A stretch of 64,000 bases of DNA from Pseudochelatococcus sp047501465 (GTDB lineage Bacteria; Pseudomonadota; Alphaproteobacteria; Rhizobiales; Beijerinckiaceae). The notes under the pieces were generated by a model, which was not told where the DNA came from, did no database searches, and was given only the letters and a program-made list of their open reading frames with translations. Shown piece after piece: positions 62,536 through 64,000 of the stretch. Numbering within the stretch: the first letter of the stretch is position 1; each line of letters starts with the position of its first letter. The stretch covers positions 310,001 through 374,000 of the forward strand of contig NZ_JAZDRL010000001.1 of assembly GCF_047501465.1 (NCBI RefSeq), written 5' to 3'. The position numbers and the translations under genes were made by a program.

Positions 62536-63570
62536 CTACGCAGCTTGCTGGCGTGGGCTGATCAGTTTGCGGTTGACCAGCGCCTCGGCGATTTGAACTG
62601 CATTGAGAGCGGCGCCTTTCCGCAGGTTATCCGACACGACCCAGAATGCGAGGCCATTTTCAACCGTAGCATCCTCGCGAATGCGGGAGATGTAAGTTGC
62701 ATCTTCGCCTGCAGCTTCATGAGGCGTGATATACCCGCCATCTTCACGTTTATCGATGACAAGACAACCGGGAGCCTGACGAAGAATATCGCGCGCTTGC
62801 TCAGGGGTAATGGGGTTTTCAAACTCCACGTTCACTGACTCGGAGTGTGATAGGAACACCGGCACGCGCACAGCCGTTGCGGTGAGTTTGATGGATGGAT
62901 CAAGAATCTTCTTCGTCTCGGCCATCATCTTCCACTCTTCCTTCGTGTAGCCATCCTCCATAAACACATCAATGTGTGGGATGACATTGAAGGCAATGCG
63001 CTTGGTGAATTTGCCAGCCTTGGCCTCGCCAGTGGTGAAGATCGAGCGGGTCTGCGAGAACAGTTCGTCCATCGCTTCCTTGCCTGCCCCCGAGACTGAC
63101 TGGTAGGTCGAAACGACAACGCGCTTGATCTTTGCTGCATCGTGCAACGGCTTCAGCGCGACCACAAGCTGTGCGGTGGAGCAGTTGGGGTTGGCAATGA
63201 TGTTCTTTTTGGAGAAGCCCTTGATCGCATCGGCATTCACTTCCGGCACGATCAATGGCACGTCGAGATCATAGCGCCAGGCAGATGAGTTATCGATAAC
63301 AACGGTACCGGCAGCAGCAATTTTGGGCGCCCATTCGCGCGCTACGTCACCACCTGCTGACATCAGACAGATATCGGTGTCGGAAAAATCGTAGTTAGCG
63401 AGATCTTTGGTCTTCAGCGTCTTGTCGCCGAAAGACACCTCTTGGCCCATGCTGCGACGCGATGCGAGTGCAACGACTTCGCTCACGGGAAATGCGCGCT
63501 CGGCAAGAATGTCGAGGATTTCACGGCCCACGTTACCGGTGGCGCCAACCACGGCGATCTTGAAACCCAT
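62536..63570 (-). CDS. asd: Aspartate-semialdehyde dehydrogenase
   Basis: A 344-residue NADPH-dependent enzyme at the branch to lysine/DAP, threonine and methionine. AVVGATGNVGREILD binds NADP and Cys130 in NPNCSTAQL is catalytic; SVSGAGKEAMDEL is also conserved. The start at 63570 has AGGAG upstream; a 7-residue extension is unlikely. It supplies precursors used by dapF and thrC elsewhere in the window. Confidence 0.97.
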   Translation of the reverse strand: MGFKIAVVGATGNVGREILDILAERAFPVSEVVALASRRSMGQEVSFGDKTLKTKDLANYDFSDTDICLMSAGGDVAREWAPKIAAAGTVVIDNSSAWRYDLDVPLIVPEVNADAIKGFSKKNIIANPNCSTAQLVVALKPLHDAAKIKRVVVSTYQSVSGAGKEAMDELFSQTRSIFTTGEAKAGKFTKRIAFNVIPHIDVFMEDGYTKEEWKMMAETKKILDPSIKLTATAVRVPVFLSHSESVNVEFENPITPEQARDILRQAPGCLVIDKREDGGYITPHEAAGEDATYISRIREDATVENGLAFWVVSDNLRKGAALNAVQIAEALVNRKLISPRQQAA

Positions 63571-63891
63571 TCTACGATATCTCCTGTTCAATCTCTCCCG
63601 GATTGCGATGCTGCTTCAGCATCTGCTCTCTCTCGTGCCACGGGGAGAGAGGTCCGGGAACGAGCGCAGGGATCAGCGTGTCTTCGACGTAATCGTCGTG
63701 ACCGCAGGGATGGTTTTCGTTTTTTTAATATTCACGAGAGCCATCACGGACTATCCGCCTGTTGCCTTATGGGTGCGCGCTGATGAAACAATAACAATAT
63801 CATCCCAAGCGAGATATCTGCACCACTGTCGGGTGATTTTGTCAAGATGAAACTTACAGCACTGTCCAATGTTACAAAAATGCGGGGAGTG

Positions 63892-63917
63892 TTAACTGAG
63901 CTGTACAGTTCAGTTAA
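63892..63917. promoter_or_regulatory. Operator-like 26-bp palindrome near the right edge
   Basis: The arms TTAACTGA (63892-63899) and TCAGTTAA (63910-63917) are perfect, and the inner part around CTGTACAG also pairs, so 12 of 13 base pairs are symmetric. This form fits a dimeric repressor site (TetR type). The stretch 63571-64000 shows no gene I trust. The regulated gene probably lies beyond the window. Confidence 0.5.
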
Positions 63918-64000
63918 CTTTTTGCGCTTATCGTCCATGATCGGGGCAGTAATATCAGGCTCCCGGATGGGCATGCGCCTGAATTAGCATGGATATCCAG

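Noticed and set aside
63744..63974. Minus-strand frame of 76 codons near the right edge
   Set aside because: It crosses the operator-like palindrome, has no good start signal and resembles no family.
1..64000. CRISPR arrays, insertion sequences, prophage or toxin-antitoxin modules
   Set aside because: No regularly spaced repeats, transposase, integrase or phage proteins were seen among the reading frames.

Overview
The window looks like a core-chromosome segment of an alphaproteobacterium of the order Hyphomicrobiales (Rhizobiales). The strongest marker is acpXL, the special acyl carrier protein for very-long-chain lipid A fatty acids. Supporting this are several gene orders typical of the group: ccmABCDG, ffh-rpsP-rimM-trmD-rplS, tsaD-gpsA facing hemC-hemD-Mic60-like-hemY, thrC-M16 peptidase-GNAT-GGDEF/EAL, and rplU-rpmA-GNAT-obgE-proB-proA-nadD-rsfS-rlmH-envC-ctpA-rppH. 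The family or genus cannot be named from the sequence alone.

Layout. 1-3.4 kb: acpXL and acnA (minus). 3.5-6.5 kb: a cytochrome c maturation operon, ccmABCD and ccmG, with overlapping ends. 6.6-9.4 kb: yciB-ftsY (minus) facing a pseudouridine synthase. 9.4-13.3 kb: an AT-rich orphan ORF, mtaB-dapF (minus) and an exported GyrI-like protein. 13.3-17.6 kb: a structured leader followed by the SRP/ribosome operon. 18-22 kb: leuC, a tiny membrane protein, a zincin, leuD and leuB, flanked by two copies of a hairpin-rich repeat. 22.2-27.2 kb: a membrane-anchored unknown, rsmB, an SDHAF4-like protein, cfa and an AT-rich acetyltransferase. 27.2-31.9 kb: acs, then tsaD-gpsA-EVE (minus). 32-37.2 kb: hemC, hemD, a Mic60-like protein and HemY-N. 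37.4-43.8 kb: thrC, an M16 peptidase, a GNAT and a seven-helix PAS-GGDEF-EAL protein with a decayed EAL site. 43.9-49.7 kb: small housekeeping genes (DUF488, YqgE, DsbD-like domain, nitrilase, grxC, comF, methyltransferase). 49.9-51.2 kb: two tRNA-Ser genes with 3' ends facing each other across a broken acetyltransferase gene. 51.4-62.4 kb: the rplU-to-rppH block. 62.5-64 kb: asd and an operator-like palindrome at the edge.

Functional themes. Protein synthesis and targeting dominate: SRP and its receptor, four ribosomal proteins, rRNA and tRNA modification enzymes (including both tsaD and mtaB of the t6A to ms2t6A route), ObgE, RsfS and RlmH. Anabolism is represented by leucine, proline, threonine, lysine/DAP, NAD, haem and cofactor steps. 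Envelope functions include AcpXL, Cfa, the EnvC-like amidase activator, CtpA, YciB and the Mic60-like protein.

I found no CRISPR array, prophage, insertion sequence or obvious defence island. The parts that ordinary annotation does not explain are the structured leader before ffh, the compound-hairpin repeats, the inward-facing tRNA-Ser pair around decayed DNA, two AT-rich genes, the substituted EAL domain and the palindrome near the right edge.
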